Virus record (IMG/VR): IMGVR_UViG_3300020185_000187
Coordinates: 1 to 29,620 of that record
Origin: a virus
DNA: 29,620 nucleotides
Direction: 5' to 3' (one strand)
Positions 1-4,771 of the stretch are shown one piece after another (positions within the stretch are counted from its first letter, which is position 1; the number at the start of each line of letters is the position of its first letter). A program made the position numbers and the translations under genes. A model generated the notes under the pieces. The model saw only the letters and a program-made list of their open reading frames with translations, did not search any database and had not been told where the DNA came from.

Positions 1-22
1 CTACCAACTGAGCTATTGCGGC
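1..22 (-). tRNA. tRNA, 5' part only (cut by window edge)
   Basis: On the minus strand the sequence gives a 7-nt acceptor strand (GCCGCAA), then TA and a typical D-arm (GCTCAGTTGGTAG). This is the first 22 nt of a class I tRNA. The anticodon lies outside the window, so the identity is unknown. Confidence 0.8.
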
Positions 23-23
23 G

Positions 24-98
24 TTATCTTTTTACTCTACAAATTGGACAAAAGTCGTTGTGATCCAATTCAAATTTACATTCAGGACATTTATTCAT
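24..98 (-). CDS. 24-residue zinc-ribbon-like microprotein (candidate)
   Basis: This short ORF lies between two tRNA genes. It encodes a 24-residue peptide starting MNKCPECKF and ending CPICRVKR. The two CPxC motifs are 13 residues apart, the pattern of a minimal zinc ribbon. An AGGA sequence lies about 11 nt before the ATG. The stop codon is 2 nt from the 5' end of the next tRNA downstream. The reading frame stays open upstream through tRNA-Ser, but that part is tRNA sequence and is not counted. Function is unknown. Chance occurrence of two CPxC motifs in 24 codons is unlikely but not excluded. Confidence 0.4.
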   Translation of the reverse strand: MNKCPECKFELDHNDFCPICRVKR

Positions 99-119
99 AT
101 TAATACTTATCCTGTATCT

Positions 120-210
120 TGGCGGGCAGCCAGGGATTCGAACCCTGGGAACGCTATTAACGTTCGTCCGCTTAGTAGGCGGGTGCTTTAAACCACTCAG
201 CCAACTGCCC
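120..210 (-). tRNA. tRNA-Ser with ACU anticodon, CCA encoded
   Basis: This is a class II cloverleaf. The acceptor GGGCAGT pairs with GCTGCCC (one G-U), followed by discriminator G and an encoded CCA at 120-122. The T-arm is CAGGG-TTCGAAT-CCCTG and the variable arm is long. The anticodon loop CTACTAA gives anticodon ACU (AGU serine codon). The anticodon stem has one C-A mismatch at its outer pair. Bacterial tRNA-Ser for AGY codons normally has GCU, so A34 is unusual. The 5' end overlaps the last codons of the upstream HNH gene. Confidence 0.85.
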
Positions 211-601
211 GTAAACCGTCCCAACCTCCAAGTATTGCATGTTCTTCTGCATGACAGTTTGCACATAACAATGCGCACTTATCTACTTCTTCTAAAAAGA
301 CCTGTAAGTTTTTAGATCTTCTAAACGCTTTTGGGTCCTTCTTAGTCGGGTCTTTGTGATGAAACTGTAATGCTCCTGTGTAGTTGTTATATCCACACTT
401 TTCGCAACAGCCACCTTTATGTTTAATCGCTTGCAACCTAACATCTTTTTGTGTTTGGTGCGTTAATTTAATGTGACAACTTTTACACCGGATCTTCTGA
501 CCACCATAAAAGTTGTCTGGATTAGTTTCGTTACAAGTCTTACACAAGTATGGCTTTACCACACCTTTCTTACCTGAACTGCCTATGCCTTCTAAGTTCA
601 T
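197..601 (-). CDS. HNH endonuclease, probably a free-standing homing enzyme
   Basis: This 134-residue protein carries two zinc-binding parts. The N-terminal half has CKTC (20-23) and CKSC (39-42). The HNH core has CEKC (66-69), then FHHKDP (HH at 81-82) and CANCHAEEH (113-121), the arrangement of zinc-bound HNH nucleases. GGAGAG precedes the ATG at good spacing. The gene sits inside the tRNA array. Its stop codon and last codons lie in the 5' end of tRNA-Ser, and a diverged copy of that tRNA 5' end lies just upstream at 642-670. Free-standing homing endonucleases in T4-like tRNA clusters are known (T4 SegB, a GIY-YIG enzyme), so a homing role is the natural inference. A weak late-promoter-like GCTAAATA lies upstream. 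The cleavage target is unknown. Confidence 0.85.
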   Translation of the reverse strand: MNLEGIGSSGKKGVVKPYLCKTCNETNPDNFYGGQKIRCKSCHIKLTHQTQKDVRLQAIKHKGGCCEKCGYNNYTGALQFHHKDPTKKDPKAFRRSKNLQVFLEEVDKCALLCANCHAEEHAILGGWDGLRAVG

Positions 602-630
602 CTTACTCTCCTATACTGTTATTTAGCATA

Positions 631-650
631 TTAAAGTAAATTTACTTTAA
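631..650. repeat. 20-bp perfect palindrome at the HNH/tRNA-fragment junction
   Basis: TTAAAGTAAATTTACTTTAA equals its own reverse complement. It lies between the HNH gene leader and the tRNA 5' fragment, and shares its outer bases with the fragment's D-arm end. It could be a recombination or insertion scar, a protein-binding site or chance in AT-rich DNA. Confidence 0.6.
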
Positions 651-670
651 GCCACTCAGCCACCTGTCCG
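642..670 (-). pseudogene. 5' fragment of a class II tRNA (tRNA-Ser-like remnant)
   Basis: Read on the minus strand, this 29-nt stretch matches the 5' end of tRNA-Ser (starting at 211) at about 24 of 29 positions, including the whole D-stem GGCTGAGTGG. After the D-arm the similarity stops at the palindrome and no anticodon or T-arm follows. It begins 5 nt after the CCA of tRNA-Asn, where an array member would start. I read it as the remnant of a tRNA gene broken by arrival of the HNH gene. Confidence 0.7.
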
Positions 671-675
671 TATTC

Positions 676-751
676 TGGCTCCCTCTGCTGGGCTCGAACC
701 AGCGACAAATTGATTAACAGTCAATTGCTCTACCAACTGAGCTAAGAGGGA
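676..751 (-). tRNA. tRNA-Asn(GUU), CCA encoded
   Basis: A full class I cloverleaf: acceptor TCCCTCT/AGAGGGA, D-arm GCTCAGTTGGTAGAGC, anticodon stem-loop ATTGA-CTGTTAA-TCAAT giving GUU, T-arm GCTGG-TTCGAGC-CCAGC, discriminator G and CCA at 676-678. The length is 76 nt. Confidence 0.95.
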
Positions 752-754
752 ATA

Positions 755-862
755 AAGACTGCTTATTGCTAACACACCTATCAACACTTCCTCCCTCACC
801 TAGCCTTATTGACATTGCTAGTTACGTTTGGTTGCTACTTGTGTGTAGCAATAAGCAGTCTT
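755..862. repeat. Long inverted repeat between tRNA genes (22-bp stem)
   Basis: The arms 755-770 and 847-862 are perfect 16-bp inverted repeats (AAGACTGCTTATTGCT). Six further pairs (ACACAC/GTGTGT, 772-777 and 841-846) continue the stem past one bulged A at 771. A nested CTAGC/GCTAG hairpin lies at 800-821. The element fills the space between tRNA-Asn and the next tRNA 3' half. There is no T-run, so it is not an obvious terminator. It could be a processing structure, a small structured RNA or a MITE-like insertion with terminal inverted repeats. Confidence 0.75.
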
Positions 863-871
863 CCTTATTCT

Positions 872-939
872 TGGTGCCCTCTCCCGGACTCGAACCGGGA
901 CGCTGTGAAGACTGAGGATCCCCATTCTCCATCACTAGG
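872..939 (-). pseudogene. Chimeric tRNA: 5' part of the CAU-type tRNA joined to a tRNA-Leu-like 3' half
   Basis: The 3' part (872-905) is a perfect tRNA end: T-arm CCCGG-TTCGAGT-CCGGG, acceptor strand AGAGGGC, discriminator A and CCA. The 5' part (939-912) closely matches the first 28 nt of the tRNA at 1405-1489, with a compensatory D-stem change (GGA/TCC against GGC/GCC). The two parts do not pair as an acceptor stem, and only 15 nt lie between D- and T-arms, so no anticodon stem can form. The missing partner GCCCTCT lies at 1192-1198. The piece is either a recombination product or one half of a split gene. Confidence 0.65.
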
Positions 940-948
940 GTTATTCTT

Positions 949-1042
949 TGGTGCGGGCGGTGGGACTTGAACCCACAACGTGATCATTAATCTGTGAAGG
1001 ATTTTAAGTCCTTTGCGTTTCAACCAATTTCGCCACGCCCGC
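949..1042 (-). tRNA. tRNA-Leu(UAA), CCA encoded
   Basis: A class II cloverleaf of 94 nt: acceptor GCGGGCG/CGCCCGC, anticodon stem-loop AAGGA-CTTAAAA-TCCTT giving UAA, a long variable arm, T-arm GTGGG-TTCAAGT-CCCAC, discriminator A and CCA at 949-951. Confidence 0.95.
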
Positions 1043-1175
1043 TTATTAACTTTTTAACTCTGGAATAGTTGCCCCCTTTTGGAGCAAGTCCAACTTCTAA
1101 CAACGTTTGTCTTATATTACTATGATTATCGTATGCTGTCAATAACTCATTGTCAGAAACTTTAACTTAAACAAT

Positions 1176-1198
1176 GTCTACCATTCCACCAAGAGGGC
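1176..1198 (-). pseudogene. 5' half of a tRNA-Leu-type gene (acceptor and D-arm)
   Basis: On the minus strand from 1198 the sequence reads GCCCTCT, TG, then GTGGAATGGTAGAC, a tRNA-Leu-type acceptor strand and D-arm. The acceptor strand is perfectly complementary to AGAGGGC at 876-882. A second, poorer partner (AGGGGGC, with one G-U) lies at 1071-1077 but is preceded by a T-loop that does not match the consensus. No normal anticodon arm follows; CATTGT and ACAATG could pair around a 17-nt loop. Confidence 0.6.
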
Positions 1199-1404
1199 AC
1201 TTTATTCTAATTACTGTGTATGTGTGGGAGGTTCTCAACGCTTTCGCTCCGCCTATCCACACTAACGACAAACACTTGCCGGCATACTTGCATCGAGCCT
1301 TTTGTTGTGATTGCGACATCACTTCTCATCATATGGGACTTGCTAACCCATACTAGCTGAGGAGCAACCTCAACACGTCTCTTGGTACTCCTAAGGAGTA
1401 CTAT
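1199..1404 (-). other. Noncoding, hairpin-rich stretch between tRNA pieces
   Basis: I see no credible gene here. At least five hairpins occur in about 200 nt: 1222-1262 (GTGTGG/CCACAC base), 1307-1322 (GTGAT/ATCAC), 1332-1352 (TATGGG/CCCATA), 1358-1372 (TGAGG/CCTCA) and 1385-1401 (GTACTCC/GGAGTAC, right after the CCA of the CAU tRNA). A structured RNA co-transcribed with the tRNAs is possible. I found no group I intron core or hammerhead core in it. Confidence 0.4.
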
Positions 1405-1489
1405 TGGTCCTAGCGGTTGGAATCGAACCAACTCGGTCATTACAACAAAGCGTTATGAGCGCTGAGGCTCCCCATTTGCCATCACTAGG
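1405..1489 (-). tRNA. Class II tRNA with CAU anticodon (Met or Ile2), CCA encoded
   Basis: The acceptor CCTAGTG pairs with CGCTAGG (one G-U). The D-stem is 3 bp (GGC/GCC), and the anticodon loop CTCATAA is closed by AGCG/CGCT. The T-arm is GTTGG-TTCGATT-CCAAC, followed by discriminator A and CCA at 1405-1407. The anticodon is CAU (1455-1457). The variable region is 15 nt, the class II pattern seen in Leu, Ser and Tyr tRNAs but not in normal Met or Ile tRNAs. It could read AUG, or AUA if C34 becomes lysidine. Confidence 0.7.
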
Positions 1490-1496
1490 TGTATTC

Positions 1497-1573
1497 TGGC
1501 GGTCCCTGCAGGATTCGAACCTGCAACCTACTGCTTAGAAGGCAGTTGATCTATCCAGTTGATCTAAGGAACC
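1497..1573 (-). tRNA. tRNA-Arg(UCU), CCA encoded
   Basis: Class I cloverleaf of 77 nt: acceptor GGTTCCT/AGGGACC (one G-U), anticodon stem-loop ACTGC-CTTCTAA-GCAGT giving UCU, T-arm TGCAG-GTTCGAA-type, discriminator G and CCA at 1497-1499. The end of the upstream protein gene overlaps its first 23 nt. Confidence 0.95.
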
Positions 1574-1820
1574 TTAATTCTATTGTTTTTAGTTTTAACA
1601 TGATAGCATTAACTGAGTCTGGTGTCAAGCCTGGAATAACATCATCATTGTCATTTATGCCAGGTAGTTGTACAAACATATTGTCGTCAAAAACTGCCGC
1701 TTCATACTTTGCTTTTCCAGGCAAAAGTACTACACTAAGCTGATACTTTCCAAACTGCTGTTTAGCTTGAAAGTGACCAGGACCAACTTCATTAAACTTG
1801 AGTGTATTGAAAAGTTGCAT
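1551..1820 (-). CDS. Hypothetical protein, 89 residues
   Basis: I do not recognise this protein. It begins MQLFNTLKFNEVGPGHFQ and looks like a small soluble beta-rich protein. The ATG at 1820 is chosen because GGAGGT lies 7-8 nt upstream; an earlier in-frame ATG at 1865 lies inside the preceding gene and lacks such a site. The last residues (LRFLRSTG) and the stop are read through the 5' end of tRNA-Arg, so coding sequence and tRNA overlap by 23 nt. The upstream gene ends at 1825 and the two are probably co-transcribed. Confidence 0.7.
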   Translation of the reverse strand: MQLFNTLKFNEVGPGHFQAKQQFGKYQLSVVLLPGKAKYEAAVFDDNMFVQLPGINDNDDVIPGLTPDSVNAIMLKLKTIELRFLRSTG

Positions 1821-1824
1821 CAGT

Positions 1825-2232
1825 TTACACCTCCAATGTATATGGTTTATTCCACTTACCAACATTAACGTCAGTGTAGTGTGAACGACTAAAGTAATCA
1901 GTCATTGCGTCATCGTTGTTAAAGTACTTTGGACCTTTCATAGCATCTACAAGCTCTTCTAAAAAGTCACTAGCGGCACCGTATGTTTCAGGATAGTAAG
2001 GGTTTACTTGAATGTATCCATCATTTTCATAGTATGGTGTACCACGGCGTTCTGCGATCTCCTGGTTCTTTTTATTGGCTTCACCAATAAAGTCAATTGG
2101 ACCACTCTTAATGTTTACACAAATTGTTGAGTGATTATTAACACTAATGCTGGCTTTCATACGATACTTTTTTAGTACTGCTTTGATGCCTGGTGCTAAT
2201 TCTTTTTTCATTGCTTGTGATACATACGCCAT
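1825..2232 (-). CDS. Conserved phage protein of unknown function (135 residues)
   Basis: The protein starts MAYVSQAMKKELAPGIKAVLKKYRMKASISV, and the segment KYRMKASISVNNHSTICVNIKSG resembles a small domain that recurs in phage proteins, possibly the LPD29 family (recalled, not verified). The rest contains a Tyr/Pro-rich stretch (YIQVNPYYPETYG) and no catalytic motif that I can name. AGGAG lies 10 nt before the ATG. A sigma70-like TTGACA box lies 57-62 nt upstream. No signal peptide or membrane segment is visible. Confidence 0.75.
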   Translation of the reverse strand: MAYVSQAMKKELAPGIKAVLKKYRMKASISVNNHSTICVNIKSGPIDFIGEANKKNQEIAERRGTPYYENDGYIQVNPYYPETYGAASDFLEELVDAMKGPKYFNNDDAMTDYFSRSHYTDVNVGKWNKPYTLEV

Positions 2233-2265
2233 TTGCTAACTCCTGTTTGCTTAACTTATACATAA

Positions 2266-2294
2266 TGTCTAGCAGTTCTAGACCAAGATGTCAA
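2266..2294 (-). promoter_or_regulatory. Possible sigma70-type promoter (weak -10)
   Basis: TTGACA (2289-2294) is followed after 17 nt by TAGACA (2266-2271), a poor -10. The -35 and spacing match the stronger promoters in this window, which is why I list it. It would drive the 1825-2232 gene. Confidence 0.45.
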
Positions 2295-2302
2295 TAGCTA
2301 AT

Positions 2303-2677
2303 TTAACTTTTTTTATATTTTTTTAACATTTTTTCTTGTTCAGCATATGCTTCAATTTCCCACGGACGTTCAAAGTAAGGAATATCACTAGGCTCAAACA
2401 TAGGAAACTCACCACGTACATCTTGTTTAATGTGTACAAACTCATGGAAGATAGCAGTAATAAGGTCTTCAGTTTTCAGACCTTTGCGAACACGGATCTC
2501 ATACTCACGATCATCATCGCCTTCTAAACAGTCTGCTTCGGCGGCCAATCCTGGCGCAATCTCTACATCAACTGCTAGTTTACGGTGTCGTGGTAACCAG
2601 TAATCTTTAGCAAACCATAATGCTTCTGTTACTAGTTGTCGTTCTTTTTTAGTACCGCCGATTACACTATAAAGCAT
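2303..2677 (-). CDS. HExxH zinc metallopeptidase-like protein
   Basis: The 124-residue protein has a gluzincin-type zinc site: HEFVH at 78-82 on a predicted helix (DLITAIFHEFVHIKQ), and downstream ERPWEIEAYAEQ (103-114), which offers the third glutamate ligand (Glu107 or Glu109). Small HExxH proteins of this kind are common in phages but their substrates are mostly unknown. AGAGGA lies before the ATG at 2677. The gene has its own strong sigma70-type promoter (2705-2733), so early or middle expression is likely. Peptidase activity is inferred from the motif only. Confidence 0.75.
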   Translation of the reverse strand: MLYSVIGGTKKERQLVTEALWFAKDYWLPRHRKLAVDVEIAPGLAAEADCLEGDDDREYEIRVRKGLKTEDLITAIFHEFVHIKQDVRGEFPMFEPSDIPYFERPWEIEAYAEQEKMLKKYKKS

Positions 2678-2704
2678 TGTGATCCTCTTTTAACTTATAC
2701 ATAT

Positions 2705-2733
2705 ACTATAGCACCAATACGTCTTGGTGTCAA
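2705..2733 (-). promoter_or_regulatory. Sigma70-type promoter, TTGACA-N17-TATAGT
   Basis: TTGACA (2728-2733) and TATAGT (2705-2710) are separated by exactly 17 nt. The predicted start lies about 20 nt before the ATG at 2677. The spacer holds a CACCAA/TTGGTG inverted repeat (2712-2729) that could bind a regulator. Confidence 0.8.
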
Positions 2734-2742
2734 GCCGGTTTA

Positions 2743-2901
2743 TTAAAAAAATGCCATTAAAATTAGAATTAATATTAGCCAGCCAACCCAGTTAAATCCG
2801 CCACCAATTAAGCCCTTACTTTTAGCACAATCGTAGCAGTAACGATACTTCTTTGGTGTCTTTTTTGTACAAAAAAATGCGTCACATGTTTTTTTACTCA
2901 T
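2743..2901 (-). CDS. Small membrane protein, 52 residues, Cys-rich N-terminus
   Basis: The ORF starts MSKKTCDAFFCTKKTPKKYRY and holds four cysteines in its first 25 residues (two widely spaced Cys, then YCYDC), followed by a single hydrophobic segment (FNWVGWLILILILMAFF) that runs to the C-terminus. This looks like a tail-anchored membrane protein with a possible metal-binding cytoplasmic part. Its ATG overlaps the TGA of uvsY (ATGA), so translation is probably coupled. The host-takeover role that such proteins often have is speculation here. Confidence 0.7.
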   Translation of the reverse strand: MSKKTCDAFFCTKKTPKKYRYCYDCAKSKGLIGGGFNWVGWLILILILMAFF

Positions 2902-3353
2902 AATGAAATATCTTCTAATCCTGCTGATCTTAATTTTACAATGTTATTAATCTGAAATCCTTTAGTATCCAGTGCTTTGATAAGCCCCATATACTTGTTA
3001 CGGATCAAGGCAAACTCATTACAAATGTGTTGCTGGTCGATAACATCAGGTTCACCTTCAGCATACTTGTCAGCGTCACGGCTACTTAGAGCACGATTAT
3101 AATGCTCTAAAAACTTTTTATATTTTTGTGTTTTTATTTTACGAAGTTCAATATTCAGATATTCCAGAATTGCTTCTATCTCCTGTAATTGATTAAAACG
3201 ATATTCAATTATACCAGGCATGTCTCGTGAATGTCTTTCGACACTGCCTTTAAGGCCACACTCTTTACGTGCTTCGTCTAATTGTTTTTCGTAATAATCA
3301 ATTGCAGGGATAATGTTACTGATATCTTTTCGTATATCGTTAAACCAGCTCAT
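2898..3353 (-). CDS. uvsY: UvsY, recombination mediator
   Basis: UvsY loads the UvsX recombinase on gp32-coated single-stranded DNA. The 151-residue protein is close in size to T4 UvsY (137). It is largely helical, with charged, coiled-coil-like segments. The C-terminal part LIKALDTKGFQINNIVKLRS resembles the T4 UvsY end (LDAIKSRGFAIKHIQDMRA), which I recall from the T4 protein. The context agrees: uvsX and gene 32 are upstream on the same strand. The ATG directly abuts the TAA of the preceding 82-residue gene, and the stop overlaps the next gene. Confidence 0.85.
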   Translation of the reverse strand: MSWFNDIRKDISNIIPAIDYYEKQLDEARKECGLKGSVERHSRDMPGIIEYRFNQLQEIEAILEYLNIELRKIKTQKYKKFLEHYNRALSSRDADKYAEGEPDVIDQQHICNEFALIRNKYMGLIKALDTKGFQINNIVKLRSAGLEDISL

Positions 3354-3602
3354 TTACCATTCTTCATCATCTTCGTTAAACTCGTCCAAATCTACATATT
3401 CAGTATATTTGTCTCGGATAACTTTGTCAATAGTTCCGTCAAAACCAACTAGTTCATCAGATACTTCTTCAATATCAATTGAATCTTCTAGGGTCATTAA
3501 GAACTTTTGACAAGCGTCATATTTGTCCTTTGCTGTAATGTATGGCTTTACTGCCATCCAAAGATTCACGAACTGTTCAATTTCGTCTTCACTCAGTTTC
3601 AT
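3354..3602 (-). CDS. Small acidic protein between uvsX and uvsY (82 residues)
   Basis: I cannot assign a function. The protein is helical in its first half (EDEIEQFVNLWMAVKPYITAKDKYDACQKF is the region, residues 5-34) and ends in a strongly acidic tail, DLDEFNEDDEEW. Its start lies inside the 3' end of uvsX (14-nt overlap) and its stop abuts the ATG of uvsY, so the three genes form a coupled recombination operon. An acidic tail ending in an aromatic residue could suit binding to a clamp or polymerase partner, but this is only a guess. Confidence 0.75.
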   Translation of the reverse strand: MKLSEDEIEQFVNLWMAVKPYITAKDKYDACQKFLMTLEDSIDIEEVSDELVGFDGTIDKVIRDKYTEYVDLDEFNEDDEEW

Positions 3603-4707
3603 ATGTATCAGTTTCCTCAGATAATGTGTTCTCGTTATTTAGTTCATCAGCATCTTCAGTAACGTCATCTACTTTTTGGTCGTCCCATTCGCTCATAATA
3701 AGGTCTAATGCGCCATCTTTATTAGCATTCCAAGGCTTACGGAACATTTTAATTACTTCACCAGTTACGTGACTAGTGTATTCCAAACTGTTACCGCTCT
3801 TCTTTAGAATATCTTTGGCTTCAAAGAACTCTACAAGTCCACTGTATGGACTCATACCTGTTTCATATGGAATCTCCACTTGTACACTTTCAAACGGTTT
3901 AGCATAACGTGTTTTCATTACCTTACACGCCGCTCTAATACCATGTACTTGTGAAGTCTTGTTGCCGTCTGCGTCTACTTTTAGTTTAAGTTTACGCATA
4001 GCAACCACAATACTACTTGCGTAGATAAAGCCTTGCCCACCACTAATCTTATCATCTGGATCAAACATATCCTGTGATGCGTATGTGTGGTTAGTTGCCA
4101 TTAGTCCTACGTTGTATTCGCCCAACATGTTAACAGTATTACGAACCAGTGATGTTAGTGCTTTAGGCTTACGGCCCAAGTCACCCTTCATATCACCTGC
4201 TTCAAACTGTTTAACATCAGTTGGTGTCAACATCATACCTAATGAGTCAATCACAAACAATACTTTAGGACGTTCGTCCTTTTCCTTGTCTGCCCATTCC
4301 TTTTTGTAGTCTGTCATGAAATCACTCATAACTTTGGCTACATCGTCAATCATTGCTAAGTTAAGTTTTAGCAACTTATCTGGACTTGTATCTACATCTA
4401 ATGCGTGTAGCCAAGTCTCATCTAGTGCGTTTTCAGTATCAATTAGTACAACAAAAATGTTTTGATCCTGTGCTTGTTTAACAATATTACCAGCCGCAAT
4501 ATACGATTTACCTGCGCCTGATTCACCAGCTAGTACTGATACTTTGCCAAGTGGAATACCCTTTTCAAAGTCTCCACTAATTAATTTGTTTAGTGTATAA
4601 TTACCTGTTGAAATCCATGTATCTGGATCATTAAACCCAACACTTAGTCCGGGCACCGCTTTAGTAATACTCTTGCGGAATTTACTTACATCAAATGGTC
4701 TTGCCAT
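3589..4707 (-). CDS. uvsX: UvsX, RecA-like recombinase
   Basis: UvsX is the T4-type strand-exchange ATPase used in recombination-dependent replication and repair. The 372-residue protein has the Walker A motif GESGAGKS (61-68), a Walker B strand VLFVIDSLG (149-157) and the loop-containing segment MATNHTY (about 204-210) typical of UvsX. T4 UvsX has 391 residues, so the protein is full length. AGGAGA precedes the ATG. The leader holds a GGGCG/CGCCC hairpin (4733-4752). It lies directly downstream of gene 32 and upstream of uvsY. Confidence 0.95.
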   Translation of the reverse strand: MARPFDVSKFRKSITKAVPGLSVGFNDPDTWISTGNYTLNKLISGDFEKGIPLGKVSVLAGESGAGKSYIAAGNIVKQAQDQNIFVVLIDTENALDETWLHALDVDTSPDKLLKLNLAMIDDVAKVMSDFMTDYKKEWADKEKDERPKVLFVIDSLGMMLTPTDVKQFEAGDMKGDLGRKPKALTSLVRNTVNMLGEYNVGLMATNHTYASQDMFDPDDKISGGQGFIYASSIVVAMRKLKLKVDADGNKTSQVHGIRAACKVMKTRYAKPFESVQVEIPYETGMSPYSGLVEFFEAKDILKKSGNSLEYTSHVTGEVIKMFRKPWNANKDGALDLIMSEWDDQKVDDVTEDADELNNENTLSEETDTYETE

Positions 4708-4732
4708 TATTATCTCCTAGAAAGAAAGTGTC

Positions 4733-4752
4733 GGGCGACATATTTGCCGCCC
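4733..4752 (-). other. Hairpin in the gene 32 / uvsX intergenic leader
   Basis: GGGCG (4748-4752 on the minus strand) pairs with CGCCC (4733-4737) around a 10-nt loop. No T-run follows, so it is not a clear terminator. It may protect or separate the gene 32 message from uvsX. Confidence 0.45.
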
Positions 4753-4771
4753 TTAACTATATGTTATGGAT

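Noticed and set aside
24-278. Longer 84-codon version of the zinc-ribbon ORF
   Set aside because: Its first two thirds run through tRNA-Ser and the HNH gene in another frame; only the last 24 codons look like protein.
1300-1350. Hammerhead ribozyme (TGATGAG next to a hairpin)
   Set aside because: The required CGAAA after stem II is missing.
1174-1356. Plus-strand ORF of 60 codons in the tRNA array
   Set aside because: Its first codons are the complement of the tRNA-Leu 5' half, there is no ribosome site, and all neighbours are on the minus strand.
872-1404. Group I intron inserted in a tRNA-Leu anticodon loop, as in cyanobacteria
   Set aside because: The split halves invited it, but I find no P/Q/R/S core elements, and an intact tRNA-Leu lies in the middle of the insert.
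1207-1440. Minus-strand ORF of 77 codons overlapping the CAU tRNA
   Set aside because: It reads through half of a well-folded tRNA and the hairpin region, with no ribosome site.
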